From: Cellulomonas fengjieae
Lineage (GTDB): Bacteria > Actinomycetota > Actinomycetes > Actinomycetales > Cellulomonadaceae
Direction: 5' to 3'
Assembly (NCBI RefSeq): GCF_018388465.1
Contig: NZ_CP074404.1
Coordinates: 2,976,001 to 3,040,000, forward strand
DNA: 64,000 bases
Shown here: positions 1 through 8,521 of the stretch, piece after piece
Position numbering within the stretch: the stretch's first letter is position 1
Layout of the letters: each line of letters opens with the position of its first letter
Program-made: the position numbers and the translations under genes
Notes under the pieces: model-generated
Told to the model about the DNA's origin: nothing
Database searches by the model: none
The model's input: only the letters and a program-made list of their open reading frames with translations

Positions 1-755
1 GGCCGCGTGACGTGCCCGGACAGCGAGAACAGCCCGTGGCCGGAGGAGCGCTCCGTGCCCATGGCCTTGAACCAGTCCGCGCCGCCGAGCACGATGCCGG
101 GCACCGACGCGATCGACTCGACGTTGTTGACGACCGTCGGCCGGGCGTACAGGCCCGCGACCGCGGGGAACGGGGGCTTCAGGCGCGGCTGCCCGCGCAG
201 GCCCTCGAGCGAGTCGAGCAGGGCCGTCTCCTCGCCGCAGATGTAGGCGCCGGCGCCCGAGTGCAGCGTGATCTCCAGGTCGAACCCGGACCCGAGGATG
301 TTCGTGCCGAGGAAGCCCGCGGCCCGTGCCTCCTCGATCGCGTTCAGCAGGCGGCGGTAGACGTGCACGACCTCGCCGCGGACGTAGAGGAACGCGTGGT
401 GGCAGCCGATCGCGTAGCTGGTGATGATCATGCCCTCGATCAGGTGCTGCGGGCTGGCCATCATCAGCGGGATGTCCTTGCAGGTCCCCGGCTCGGACTC
501 GTCGGCGTTGACCACCAGGTAGCGCGGTCCGCCGTCGGGCGCGGGCAGGAAGCCCCACTTCATGCCCGTCGGGAACCCGGCTCCCCCGCGTCCGCGCAGG
601 CCGGAGTCCTTGACCATGGTGACGACGTCGGCGGCGGGCATGCCGAGCGCACGGCGCAGGCCGCGGTAGCCGCCCGCGTCCTGGTACGACGCGAGCGACC
701 AGGAGCGGTCGGCGTCCCAGGTGTCCGTCAGGACCGGGGTGAGGGTCGTCGCCAT
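1..755 (-). CDS. nuoF: NADH-quinone oxidoreductase subunit F (partial)
   Basis: Subunit of the peripheral arm of complex I that binds NADH and FMN and starts electron transfer to menaquinone. About 251 N-terminal residues are present. They include the glycine-rich GRGGAGFPTG nucleotide segment near residue 60, NADESEPGTCKD, and GAGAYICGEETALLDS typical of the FMN site. The C-terminal part, which should hold the SxxCGxC(x)PCR iron-sulfur motif, lies beyond the left edge. The ATG overlaps the nuoE stop by 4 bp (ATGA), so it is translationally coupled in the nuoA-F run. Identification is secure; only completeness is unknown. Confidence 0.95.
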   Translation of the reverse strand, partial: MATTLTPVLTDTWDADRSWSLASYQDAGGYRGLRRALGMPAADVVTMVKDSGLRGRGGAGFPTGMKWGFLPAPDGGPRYLVVNADESEPGTCKDIPLMMASPQHLIEGMIITSYAIGCHHAFLYVRGEVVHVYRRLLNAIEEARAAGFLGTNILGSGFDLEITLHSGAGAYICGEETALLDSLEGLRGQPRLKPPFPAVAGLYARPTVVNNVESIASVPGIVLGGADWFKAMGTERSSGHGLFSLSGHVTR

Positions 756-1600
756 CACGACTCCTTCGCGTCGTCGGTGGACTGCTTGAGCTCTTCGGCA
801 GCCGGCGAGACGTCGGCCGGGGTCGTGGCCGGACGCTGGGCGCTCGACTGCTCACCGCCCACCTTCGGCTCGCTGGAGCCCGCCGGGGCGCCGGTGGAGG
901 CGTCCGAGTACTCGGGTGCGGTCCAGCCCTCGGCACGGGCGAGCTGGAGGCCGCGCAGCGTGGGTACGCCGGCCCCGACGCCCTCGTCGGCGCGACCGTC
1001 GTCGAAGCCGGCGAGCACGCGGGACATCTCCTTGAAGGAGCAGACGGAGGCCGCGCCGCGCGTCGGGACGACGGGCTTGCCGGCGGTCAGGTCGTCGGCG
1101 ATCTGCCGCGCGCTGTCGGGCGTCTGGTTGTCGAAGAACTCCCAGTTCACCATCACGACCGGCGCGTAGTCGCAGGCCGCGTTGCACTCGATGCGCTCGA
1201 GCGTGATCGCGCCGTCGTCCGTCGTCTCGTCGTGACCCACACCGAGGTGGTCGGACAGGTCCTCCCAGATGGCGTCGCCGCCCATGATCGCGCACAGCGT
1301 GTTGGTGCAGACGCCGACCGTGTACGTGCCGTTGGGGTGGCGCTTGTACTGCGTGTAGAACGTCGCGACCGCGGACACCTCCGCGGTCGTCAGGCCCAGG
1401 TGCGCGGCGCAGAACGCGATGCCGCGAGGGCTGACGTACCCGTCCTCGGACTGCACCAGGTGCAGCATCGGCAGCAGCGCGGAGCGCGCCTGCGGGTAGC
1501 GGGCGACGATGGCGTCCGAGTCCGCGGTGAGGCGGGCGTGCGTCTCGGGGTCGTAGGACGTCTTGTGGGTCCGGCTCTGCGCGGACTGTTCGACGGACAT
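755..1600 (-). CDS. nuoE: NADH-quinone oxidoreductase subunit E
   Basis: The 24 kDa-type subunit of complex I, carrying the N1a [2Fe-2S] cluster next to NuoF. The ligands are visible as VCTNTLC near residue 100 and ECNAACDYAP near residue 145. At 281 residues it is much longer than the E. coli protein (about 166); the excess is a C-terminal Pro/Ala/Ser/Glu-rich tail of roughly 100 residues with low complexity. ATG start at 1600 overlaps the nuoD stop (ATGA). The frame stays open far upstream of this start but that reading is the antisense shadow of nuoD. Confidence 0.94.
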   Translation of the reverse strand: MSVEQSAQSRTHKTSYDPETHARLTADSDAIVARYPQARSALLPMLHLVQSEDGYVSPRGIAFCAAHLGLTTAEVSAVATFYTQYKRHPNGTYTVGVCTNTLCAIMGGDAIWEDLSDHLGVGHDETTDDGAITLERIECNAACDYAPVVMVNWEFFDNQTPDSARQIADDLTAGKPVVPTRGAASVCSFKEMSRVLAGFDDGRADEGVGAGVPTLRGLQLARAEGWTAPEYSDASTGAPAGSSEPKVGGEQSSAQRPATTPADVSPAAEELKQSTDDAKES

Positions 1601-2985
1601 CAGCGGTCCACCCCTCCCAGCACGGGGTCGAGGGACGCGACGGCGACGACGACGTCGGCCACCTGTCCGCCCTCGCACATGATCGACGTGGCCTGCAGGT
1701 TGTTGAAGGACGGGTCGCGGAAGTGCGCACGGTACGGCCGCGTCCCCCCGTCGGACACCAGGTGCACGCCCAGCTCGCCGCGCGGGTGCTCGACGGACTG
1801 GAACACCTGGCCGGCCGGGACCCGGAAGCCCTCGGTGACCAGCTTGAAGTGGTGGATCAGGGCCTCCATCGAGGTCCCCATGATCTCCCGGATGTGGTCC
1901 AGCGAGTTGCCCATGCCGTCCGACCCGATGGCCAGCTGCGCCGGCCACGCGATCTTCCGGTCCTCGACCATGACCGGTCCGGGGCCCATCTTCTGCAGGC
2001 GGTCCAGGGTCTGCTCGACGATCTTCATGGACTGGTAGCACTCCTCCATGCGCAGCACGAGGCGGCTCCACGAGTCCGAGTCCTGGGAGACCGGGACGTC
2101 GAAGTCGTACGTCTCGTACCCGCAGTAGGGGGCGTCCTTGCGCACGTCGTACGGCAGGCCCGCCGAGCGCAGCACGGGTCCCGTGACCCCGAGCGCCATG
2201 GCGCCCGACAGGTTGAGGTACCCGACGCCCTTGAGGCGCAGGTGCAGGATCGGGTTGGCCATCATGAGGTCTTCGAGCTGCTTGAAGTAGCCGCGGACGA
2301 CCACCAGCGCCTCACGGATCGTGTCGATCGCGCCGGGCGGGATGTCCTGCGCGACGCCGCCGGGGCGGACGTACGCGTGGTTCATGCGCAGGCCGGTGAT
2401 CAGCTCGAAGACCTTGAGGATCTCCTCGCGGGCCGTGAAGCCGATGATCATGATGGTGGTGGCGCCGAGCTCGTTGCCGCCGGTCGCGAGGCACACCAGG
2501 TGCGAGGCGATGCGGTTGAGCTCCATCATCAGCACCCGGATGACCGACGCCCGCTCCGGGACGTCGTCCGTGATGCCGAGCAGCTTCTCGACCGCGAGGC
2601 AGTAGGCGGTCTCCTGGAAGAGGGGCGCCAGGTAGTCCATCCGGGTGCAGAACGTGACGCCCTGCACCCAGGTGCGGTACTCCATGTTCTTCTCGATGCC
2701 GGTGTGCAGGTAGCCGATGCCCGCACGGGCCTCGGTCACCGTCTCGCCGTCGATCTCGAGCATGAGGCGGAGCACGCCGTGGGTCGACGGGTGCTGCGGA
2801 CCCATGTTGACGACGATCCGCTCCTCACCGAGGCGTGCGGCCTCCTCGGCGATGTCGGACCAGTCGCCGCCGGACGCCTCGAACGACCGGACGCCCTCGG
2901 TGTCGCCGTCGACGACGCGGGGCGTGGCCCGCGGCGCGCCGCTCGGGCCGGTGCCGGGCGCGGTGCGGGGTGTCTGGGTGCTCAC
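1600..2985 (-). CDS. nuoD: NADH-quinone oxidoreductase subunit D
   Basis: The 49 kDa-type subunit of complex I, which with NuoB forms the quinone pocket at cluster N2. The family signature [14 protein letters not shown] is at about residues 60-73, followed by EIDGE and [10 protein letters not shown], and the protein ends in SFNNLQ and a [13 protein letters not shown] terminus. 461 residues include a non-conserved acidic N-terminal extension of about 50 residues. The start is GTG at 2985, overlapping the nuoC stop as GTGA. It lies fourth in the co-oriented nuo run. Confidence 0.95.
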   Translation of the reverse strand: MSTQTPRTAPGTGPSGAPRATPRVVDGDTEGVRSFEASGGDWSDIAEEAARLGEERIVVNMGPQHPSTHGVLRLMLEIDGETVTEARAGIGYLHTGIEKNMEYRTWVQGVTFCTRMDYLAPLFQETAYCLAVEKLLGITDDVPERASVIRVLMMELNRIASHLVCLATGGNELGATTIMIIGFTAREEILKVFELITGLRMNHAYVRPGGVAQDIPPGAIDTIREALVVVRGYFKQLEDLMMANPILHLRLKGVGYLNLSGAMALGVTGPVLRSAGLPYDVRKDAPYCGYETYDFDVPVSQDSDSWSRLVLRMEECYQSMKIVEQTLDRLQKMGPGPVMVEDRKIAWPAQLAIGSDGMGNSLDHIREIMGTSMEALIHHFKLVTEGFRVPAGQVFQSVEHPRGELGVHLVSDGGTRPYRAHFRDPSFNNLQATSIMCEGGQVADVVVAVASLDPVLGGVDR

Positions 2986-3770
2986 TTGTACGACCTCCGC
3001 TGGTCCGGGGGCGGCACGGTGGCGCCCTTGTACTCGACCGGGATCCCGCCGAGGGGGTAGTCCTTGCGTTGCGGGTGGCCCGGCCAGTCGTCGGGCATCT
3101 CGATGCGGGCCAGGGCGGGGTGGCCGTCGAAGATGATCCCGAAGAAGTCGAACGTCTCGCGCTCGTGCCAGTCGTTGGTCGGGTAGACCGAGACCGTCGA
3201 CGGCAGGTGGGGGTCGGCGTCGGGGACCGCGACCTCGAGCCGCAGCCGGTGCGAGTGGGTCACCGAGACCAGGTGGTAGACGGCGTGCAGCTCGCGGCCG
3301 GCGTCGTGCGGGTAGTGCACGCCGGACACGCCGAGGCTGAGCTCGAACCGCAGGTCCTGGTCGTCCCGGAGCACCTGCGCGACCTCGACGAGGTGCTCGC
3401 GCCGGACGTGCAGCGTGAGCTCCTCGCGGTCCACCACGACCGACTCGATCGCGGCGGCGTACGTGGTGCCGGACTCGTCGAGCACCTCCGTGAGGATGTC
3501 GACGGCCTCGTCGAACCAGCCGCCGTACGGCCGCTCGCTCGGACCGGGCAGGGCGATCGCGCTGACCAGCCCGCCGTAGCCGGAGGTGTCCCCCGTGCCG
3601 GCGGCGCCGAACATGCCCTTGCGGACGTCGACGACCTCGATCTGCGTGCGCCCGTCGGCGGGGATGTTCTGCGCGCCCGACTCGAGCGCGGCGTGGCTGG
3701 TGGGCTGCGCGCCGGTCGTCGAGTCGCCCGGCTTCACCGCGGCGGCGGCGTCCTGCTTCTCGTCGCTCAC
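2982..3770 (-). CDS. nuoC: NADH-quinone oxidoreductase subunit C
   Basis: The 30 kDa-type subunit of the complex I peripheral arm; it has no cofactor and stabilises NuoD/NuoB. The conserved core runs from about residue 80 to the end, including [18 protein letters not shown] and the [15 protein letters not shown] signature. I place the start at the GTG at 3770, which overlaps the nuoB stop by 4 bp; the longer open frame upstream is the shadow of nuoB. Result: 262 residues. The first 60 or so residues are Ala/Ser-rich and poorly conserved. Confidence 0.93.
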   Translation of the reverse strand: MSDEKQDAAAAVKPGDSTTGAQPTSHAALESGAQNIPADGRTQIEVVDVRKGMFGAAGTGDTSGYGGLVSAIALPGPSERPYGGWFDEAVDILTEVLDESGTTYAAAIESVVVDREELTLHVRREHLVEVAQVLRDDQDLRFELSLGVSGVHYPHDAGRELHAVYHLVSVTHSHRLRLEVAVPDADPHLPSTVSVYPTNDWHERETFDFFGIIFDGHPALARIEMPDDWPGHPQRKDYPLGGIPVEYKGATVPPPDQRRSYK

Positions 3771-4318
3771 TTGAGGAGGCCCGTCATGTGCGACGTCGGC
3801 GTCGCAGCCATCGCGGCGGCCTCGGCGGCGGCAGCGGCGGCCTTGCGGTTCACACCGAGGGGCTCGTTCTGGATCTGGTCGTGCAGCGCGAGGATCGCGT
3901 TGATCAGCATCTCGGGGCGGGGCGGGCACCCGGGCAGGTAGATGTCGACCGGGACGATGTGGTCCACGCCCTGCACGATGGCGTAGTTGTTGAACATGCC
4001 GCCGGAGCTGGCGCAGACGCCCATGGACAGGACCCACTTGGGCTCGGACATCTGGTCGTAGACCTGCCGCACCACGGGGGCCATCTTCTGGCTCACCCGG
4101 CCGGCGACGATCATCAGGTCCGCCTGGCGCGGGGAGGCCCGGAAGACCTCCATGCCGAAGCGCGAGATGTCGAACCGGCTGGTGCCCGCGGCCATCATCT
4201 CGATGGCGCAGCAGGCCAGGCCGAACGTGACGGGCCAGAGCGACCCCTTGCGGAAGTAGCCGACCAGGTCCTCGACCGTCGTCAGCAGGAACCCTGACGG
4301 TGCCTCTTCGATGCCCAT
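3767..4318 (-). CDS. nuoB: NADH-quinone oxidoreductase subunit B
   Basis: The PSST-type subunit that binds the terminal [4Fe-4S] cluster N2 beside the quinone site. The expected ligands are visible: adjacent Cys36-Cys37 in [10 protein letters not shown], Cys102 in [10 protein letters not shown] and Cys131 in LPGCPPRPE. Length is 183 residues, with an Ala-rich tail of about 35 residues after the conserved domain. The ATG at 4318 follows nuoA by 27 bp, and the gene overlaps nuoC. Confidence 0.96.
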   Translation of the reverse strand: MGIEEAPSGFLLTTVEDLVGYFRKGSLWPVTFGLACCAIEMMAAGTSRFDISRFGMEVFRASPRQADLMIVAGRVSQKMAPVVRQVYDQMSEPKWVLSMGVCASSGGMFNNYAIVQGVDHIVPVDIYLPGCPPRPEMLINAILALHDQIQNEPLGVNRKAAAAAAEAAAMAATPTSHMTGLLK

Positions 4319-4345
4319 CTCAGCTCTCCAGCCCTACGTAGTCGT

Positions 4346-4708
4346 TCAGTCCCACTCGAACCCGCCGCGCTTCCACTCGTAGACGAACGGCACCGTGATG
4401 ACCACCAGGAACGCCATCATCGCGGCGAGGCCGAAGAAGGCGAGCTCCGCGAAGCTGACCGCCCACGGGTAGAGGAACACCACCTCGATGTCGAAGATGA
4501 TGAAGGTCATCGCGACCAGGTAGTACTTGATCGGGAACCGGCCGCCGCCGATCGCGTGCGGCGTGGGCTCGATGCCGCACTCGTACGCCTCGAGCTTGGC
4601 GCGGTTGTACCGCTGGGGGCCAAGGATCCGGCTCGCCCCGACGCCACCGAGGGCGAGGACGGCGCCGATGCCCATGAGGAAGAGCAGCGGGACATAAGGG
4701 TTGTCCAT
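4346..4708 (-). CDS. nuoA: NADH-quinone oxidoreductase subunit A
   Basis: Small membrane subunit of complex I with three predicted transmembrane helices (about residues 6-27, 62-84 and 88-110). The conserved loop YECGIEPT and the motif FIIFDIEVVFLYPW are both intact. It is 120 residues, the family norm. ATG at 4708 is preceded by GGAGTG about 9 nt upstream. It is the first gene of the nuo run; only 46 bp separate it from the menJ stop, so read-through from menJ into nuo is possible. Confidence 0.96.
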   Translation of the reverse strand: MDNPYVPLLFLMGIGAVLALGGVGASRILGPQRYNRAKLEAYECGIEPTPHAIGGGRFPIKYYLVAMTFIIFDIEVVFLYPWAVSFAELAFFGLAAMMAFLVVITVPFVYEWKRGGFEWD

Positions 4709-4740
4709 CGCGCGTCACTCCACTTCGGTCGGGTCGGGGG

Positions 4741-4767
4741 TCATGCTGCGGGGTTCATGCTGCGGGG
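4741..4767. repeat. 14-bp tandem duplication carrying the menJ stop codon
   Basis: TCATGCTGCGGGG occurs at 4741-4753 and again at 4755-4767. On the minus strand each copy reads as the last Ala-Ala codons and TGA stop of menJ, so the end of the gene has been duplicated. A spare in-register copy lies just downstream. Confidence 0.85.
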
Positions 4768-6014
4768 GCGATGCGAGCCAGGCCGGCGATGACCCGGTCC
4801 ACCAGGTCACCACCCTTCGGCTCGTAGCAGTCGGACAGGAGCTTGAGCACGAACCTCATGACGAGAGGTCGGGGCAGCCCGTAGCGGGTGCAGACCCGCA
4901 TGACCTCCGGGTGCTCGATCAGCCGGACGAACACCCGGCCGAGCGTGTAGTAGCCACCGAGGTCATCCTTCATCCTGCGCTCGTACGTCGCGAACGCACG
5001 TTCCCGGCCCGCGGCGGTGCCGCGTGCCAGGCCCTGGGCGATGGCGTCCGCGGCGACGCGGCCCGCCTGCAGCCCGTACGCGATGCCCTCGCCGTTGAAC
5101 GGGCTGATCATCCCGGCGGAGTCGCCCGCGAGCATCAGGCCGTTGCCGTACAGCGGGCCGCGGTTGAAGCCCATCGGCAGCGCGGCACCCTTGACGGGGC
5201 CCACCTGGTTGTCGGGCGTGAACTCCCACTCGGCGGGTGCGTTGGCCATCCAGGTGGCGAAGAGCTTCTTGTAGTCGACCTTCGTCGCGGCGGCGGTCGA
5301 GGAGACCGACCCGAGCCCGACGTTCGCCGTGCCGTCCCCGAGCGAGAAGATCCACCCGTAGCCGGGCATCAGCTTGTCGCCGTCCCAGAGCTCGAGGTGG
5401 CTCTCCATCCACGGGTCGTCGTGCCGAGGGGTGCGGAAGTAGGTCCGGACCGCGACGCCCATGGGGCGGTTCATCTTCTTCTCGAGGCCCATCCCGGTGG
5501 CGAGCCGCGCGGAGACCCCGTCGGCGGCGATGACCACCGGCGCGCGGTACTCGACGGTCTCCCCGTCGACCTTGGCCTGCACGCCGATGACCCGCCCGGA
5601 GCGCTCGTCGCGCACCGGCCCCGTGACCGTGGTGCGCTCCTGCAGCTTGGCGCCCGCGGTCCGCGCGTGCTCGGCCAGCGTGTGGTCGAGCGACATCCGC
5701 GACCGGGCCAGACCGAAGGAGGGGTAGCTGGACAGCTCCGGCCAGGGGAGCTCGAGACGGTGCCCCCCGCCGAGCACGCGCAGCCCGACGTTGCGGATCC
5801 AGCCGTCCTGCTCACGCAGCGGCAGGCCCATGCGGACGAGCTCGGCGACCGCGCGAGGCGTCAGGCCGTCGCCGCAGACCTTGTCGCGGGGGAACTCGGA
5901 CTTCTCGAGCAGGAGGACGTCCAGGCCGGCGGAGGCGCAGTGGAAGGCGGCTGCGGACCCTGCTGGGCCTGCGCCGACGACGATGACGTCCACGTCATCG
6001 TGCACTGCATTCAC
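4755..6014 (-). CDS. menJ: Geranylgeranyl reductase family flavoprotein, probable menaquinone reductase
   Basis: FAD-dependent reductase of the geranylgeranyl-reductase family. The dinucleotide-binding motif VVGAGPAGSAAA lies near residues 11-22, followed by FPRDKVCGDGLTPRA and GDSAGMISPFNGEGIAYGLQAG, the family flavin signature. 419 residues. In mycobacteria the homologue MenJ saturates one isoprene unit of menaquinone; the adjacent menG makes that role likely here, though archaeal-type lipid reduction is the family alternative. I chose the GTG at 6014 because GGAG lies 5 nt upstream; another GTG is available further upstream at 6041. A probable -10 (TACACT, 6057-6062) and a Rex-like site precede it. 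Confidence 0.82.
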   Translation of the reverse strand: MNAVHDDVDVIVVGAGPAGSAAAFHCASAGLDVLLLEKSEFPRDKVCGDGLTPRAVAELVRMGLPLREQDGWIRNVGLRVLGGGHRLELPWPELSSYPSFGLARSRMSLDHTLAEHARTAGAKLQERTTVTGPVRDERSGRVIGVQAKVDGETVEYRAPVVIAADGVSARLATGMGLEKKMNRPMGVAVRTYFRTPRHDDPWMESHLELWDGDKLMPGYGWIFSLGDGTANVGLGSVSSTAAATKVDYKKLFATWMANAPAEWEFTPDNQVGPVKGAALPMGFNRGPLYGNGLMLAGDSAGMISPFNGEGIAYGLQAGRVAADAIAQGLARGTAAGRERAFATYERRMKDDLGGYYTLGRVFVRLIEHPEVMRVCTRYGLPRPLVMRFVLKLLSDCYEPKGGDLVDRVIAGLARIAPAA

Positions 6015-6024
6015 CGGGACTCCA

Positions 6025-6042
6025 TTTGTGACGTCGTTCACG
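6025..6042 (-). promoter_or_regulatory. Rex-like operator upstream of menJ (candidate)
   Basis: On the minus strand this reads as GTGAA-CGAC-GTCACAA. It keeps the GTGA-N6-TCAC geometry of the actinobacterial Rex consensus TTGTGAA-N4-TTCACAA and matches 11 of 14 fixed positions. It sits between a plausible -10 (TACACT, 6057-6062) and the menJ start. A rex gene is present at 26335-27039. Prediction from similarity only. Confidence 0.4.
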
Positions 6043-6214
6043 CACTGCTCTGGGCGAGTGTAACCAGCCCCCCAGGGGCTGTCTGCGAAGGCTTTCCTAA
6101 CCTCGGGCCACCCCCGGGCAGCACGGTGTGACCTGCGGACTCGGCTGCCCGACGAATACCCGCAGCAACCCGCGCACGGCCGTGCTCGAGTCCCCGCCAG
6201 AAGCGGTGCGACGA

Positions 6215-6232
6215 GAGCCGGCAGCCCGGCTC
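6215..6232 (-). terminator. Hairpin downstream of menG
   Basis: GAGCCGG-CAGC-CCGGCTC, a perfect 7-bp stem with a 4-nt loop, 25 bp after the menG stop in the direction of transcription. No T-run follows, so termination is uncertain. The remainder of the 242-bp gap up to menJ holds a second small hairpin (6065-6081) and the menJ promoter region. Confidence 0.4.
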
Positions 6233-6256
6233 CCGCCGGCCCGGCGGCCGTCCGCG

Positions 6257-6952
6257 CTATGCCGGACGAGTTCCCCGGTGCAGGGCCACGATGCCGCCCG
6301 TCAGGTTCCGGAACGCCACCTGCTGCCACCCGGCACGCTTGATCAGCATGCCGAGCCCGTGCTGGTCCGGCCACTCGCGGATCGACTCGGCGAGGTAGAC
6401 GTAGGCCTCCGGCTCCTTGGAGACGGCGCGCGCGACGGGCGGCAGCGCCCGCATGAGGTAGTTCTGGTAGACCGCGCGGAACGGCGCGAACGTGGGTCGG
6501 GAGAACTCGCACACGACGAGCCGGCCGCCCGGCCTGGTCACCCGCAGCAGCTCCTCGAGCGCCGCGCCCACGTCCTTGACGTTGCGCAGCCCGAACGACA
6601 TCGTGACCGCGTCGAACGACTCGTCCGCGAACGGTAGGTGCAGCGCGTCACCGGCGACGAACGCGAGGTCGGGGCGGCGACGCTTGCCCACCTCGAGCAT
6701 CCCCACGGACAGGTCGCACGCGATCACCCGGACGCCCGCGTCGGCCATGGGCTCGGACGACGTCCCCGTCCCGGCGGCCAGGTCGAGCACGGTCTCGCCG
6801 GGCTGGGCGCCGACGGCCTTGAGGGTCGCCTTGCGCCACGAGCGGTCCTGCCCGAGCGAGATGACGTCGTTGGTGCGGTCGTAGCGATGGGCCACCGCAT
6901 CGAACATCGCGGCGACGTCCTGGGGGTCCTTGTCGAGGGAGGCGCGGGACAT
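6257..6952 (-). CDS. menG: Demethylmenaquinone methyltransferase
   Basis: SAM-dependent C-methyltransferase (UbiE/MenG family) for the last methylation of menaquinone. It has [18 protein letters not shown] at the N-terminus, the SAM motif [11 protein letters not shown] near residue 55, and the family box SFGLRNVKD. The length of 231 residues is usual. The ATG at 6952 starts [11 protein letters not shown] and fits the conserved N-terminus; the long open frame upstream is antisense to menF. It is divergent from menF with a 72-bp gap. Confidence 0.93.
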   Translation of the reverse strand: MSRASLDKDPQDVAAMFDAVAHRYDRTNDVISLGQDRSWRKATLKAVGAQPGETVLDLAAGTGTSSEPMADAGVRVIACDLSVGMLEVGKRRRPDLAFVAGDALHLPFADESFDAVTMSFGLRNVKDVGAALEELLRVTRPGGRLVVCEFSRPTFAPFRAVYQNYLMRALPPVARAVSKEPEAYVYLAESIREWPDQHGLGMLIKRAGWQQVAFRNLTGGIVALHRGTRPA

Positions 6953-7011
6953 GTGTCCATCGTCGCAGGTCCGCGACGGGTCCACGACAGGGCACCCAGG
7001 TGCCGGAGGCA

Positions 7012-7017
7012 TACGCT
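7012..7017 (+). promoter_or_regulatory. -10 box of a leaderless menF promoter
   Basis: TACGCT fits TANNNT and ends 7 nt before the menF ATG. No Shine-Dalgarno sequence is present, so the transcript probably begins at or next to the start codon. The same hexamer precedes menE with 6-nt spacing. Confidence 0.5.
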
Positions 7018-7024
7018 TGGACCG

Positions 7025-8368
7025 ATGAGTACGCAGACATCGGCCCCGGCGGACGCCGTCCCGCAGCCGCTCGTCGTCAGGACGGTCCCGCTGGACGACC
7101 TCGGCGACACGGCAACGCCGGACCCGCACGACCTGCTCGACCTGCTGCCCACCGAACGCCCCCTCGCGTGGGTGCGGCGCGGCGACGGGCTCGTCGCCTG
7201 GGGCGAGACGATGCGGGTGACCGTGACGGGCGCCGGCCGGTTCGCGGACGCCGAGCGCGTCTGGCACGAGGTCCTCGCGCACGCGATCGTGCGCGACGAG
7301 GTCCAGCTCCCCGGCACGGGCCCCGTCGCGTTCGGCTCGTTCGCGTTCGACGACGAGTCCCCCGCCGGCGGCGTCATCGTGGTGCCCCGGGTGGTCGTCG
7401 GTCGGCGAGGCGGACGCACCTGGCTCACCACCATCACCAGCGGCCCCCGGCTCAGCCCGGCCCCCAGGCTGGCGGACGTCGTCGGGCCGCGCGTGCCGCC
7501 CCTCGACCCCGGCGGGGTCGTCTACACCGACGGTGCCGTCAGCGCGGACCGCTGGCGCGAGGTGGTCGCCCGCGGGATCGACGCGATCAGGGCCGGCGAG
7601 GTGGACAAGGTCGTCCTCGCCCGCGACGTGCAGGCCCGTGCCGAGCACCCGGTCGACGCTCGGTGGGCGCTGGAGCGGCTGGCGGTGCAGTACCCGTCGT
7701 GCTGGACGTTCAGCGTGGACGGCATGGTGGGCGCGACCCCCGAGCTGCTGGTGCGCTCCGAGAAGGGGCTGGTCACGTCGCGCGTGCTGGCCGGGACCAT
7801 CCGGCGCACCGGCGACGACGACGCCGACGTGGCCCGGGCCGCGATCCTCGCGCACTCGTCGAAGGACCTGGAGGAGCACGAGTACGCGGTGAGCTCCGTG
7901 GCGCAGGCGCTCGAGCCGTTCTGCTCGTCGACCAACGTGCCCGACGTGCCGTTCGTGCTGCACCTGCCGAACGTCCTGCACCTCGCGTCGGACGTCACCG
8001 GCGTGCTCACCGCGCCCACCGGCGCTGCGGCGCACCCGTCGTCGCTGTCGCTCGCTGCGGCCCTGCACCCCACGGCCGCCGTCTGCGGGACGCCCACCAC
8101 GGCGGCCCGCGAGCTCATCCGCGCCATCGAGGGCATGGACCGGGCCCGGTACGCCGGACCGGTCGGCTGGTTCGGCGCCGACGGCGACGGCGAGTGGGGC
8201 ATCGCCCTGCGCTCGGCGGCGATCGACCCCGACGACCCGCGCAAGGTCCGGCTGTTCGCCGGCTGCGGCGTCGTCGCCGCGTCCGACCCGCCCGCGGAGC
8301 TGGCCGAGTCCGAGGCCAAGCTGGTCCCCATGCGGTACGCACTCGGCCGGGACGCCAGCGACAGCTGA
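7025..8368 (+). CDS. menF: Isochorismate synthase
   Basis: Converts chorismate to isochorismate, the first committed step of menaquinone synthesis. The C-terminal half is a chorismate-binding domain: KVVLARDV, then [32 protein letters not shown] and the [18 protein letters not shown] segment, ending with FAGCGVV. 447 residues. An EntC-type siderophore enzyme would look alike, but the surrounding men genes favour MenF. Start ATG at 7025 (MSTQTS); a longer open frame to 6638 overlaps menG and is not needed. Probably leaderless. Confidence 0.9.
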   Translation: MSTQTSAPADAVPQPLVVRTVPLDDLGDTATPDPHDLLDLLPTERPLAWVRRGDGLVAWGETMRVTVTGAGRFADAERVWHEVLAHAIVRDEVQLPGTGPVAFGSFAFDDESPAGGVIVVPRVVVGRRGGRTWLTTITSGPRLSPAPRLADVVGPRVPPLDPGGVVYTDGAVSADRWREVVARGIDAIRAGEVDKVVLARDVQARAEHPVDARWALERLAVQYPSCWTFSVDGMVGATPELLVRSEKGLVTSRVLAGTIRRTGDDDADVARAAILAHSSKDLEEHEYAVSSVAQALEPFCSSTNVPDVPFVLHLPNVLHLASDVTGVLTAPTGAAAHPSSLSLAAALHPTAAVCGTPTTAARELIRAIEGMDRARYAGPVGWFGADGDGEWGIALRSAAIDPDDPRKVRLFAGCGVVAASDPPAELAESEAKLVPMRYALGRDASDS

Positions 8369-8388
8369 CGTCCCGGCCGAGTGACCGG

Positions 8389-8445
8389 GTCCCGGTCCGA
8401 AGGGGACGCGGACCGGGACGGGCTGCGCGGTTCGCGGAACCGCGC
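8389..8445. terminator. Two hairpins between convergent menF and htrA-like genes
   Basis: GTCCCGGTCCG (8389-8399) pairs perfectly with 8409-8419 across a 9-nt loop. GCGCGGTTC (8425-8433) pairs perfectly with 8437-8445 across GCG. Both lie in the 153-bp gap between the two stop codons and could terminate transcription from both sides. No clear T-run. Confidence 0.6.
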
Positions 8446-8521
8446 CTGCGAGCCGGCGACCGGGGTCCGTCGGGGGGAACGACCCGGCGGTCGCCGGCGG
8501 TCCGTGGGTGACGGCCCGAGC

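Noticed and set aside
1601..2071. Longer version of nuoE beginning in nuoD
   Set aside because: The added sequence is a shadow of nuoD; the ATG at 1600 coincides with the nuoD stop overlap and gives the conserved N-terminus.
6085..6104. DtxR/IdeR-like iron box upstream of menJ (TTAGG-N2-AGCCT on the minus strand)
   Set aside because: Only the left half and centre match TTAGGTTAGCCTAACC; the right half is not conserved and no iron-related gene is adjacent.
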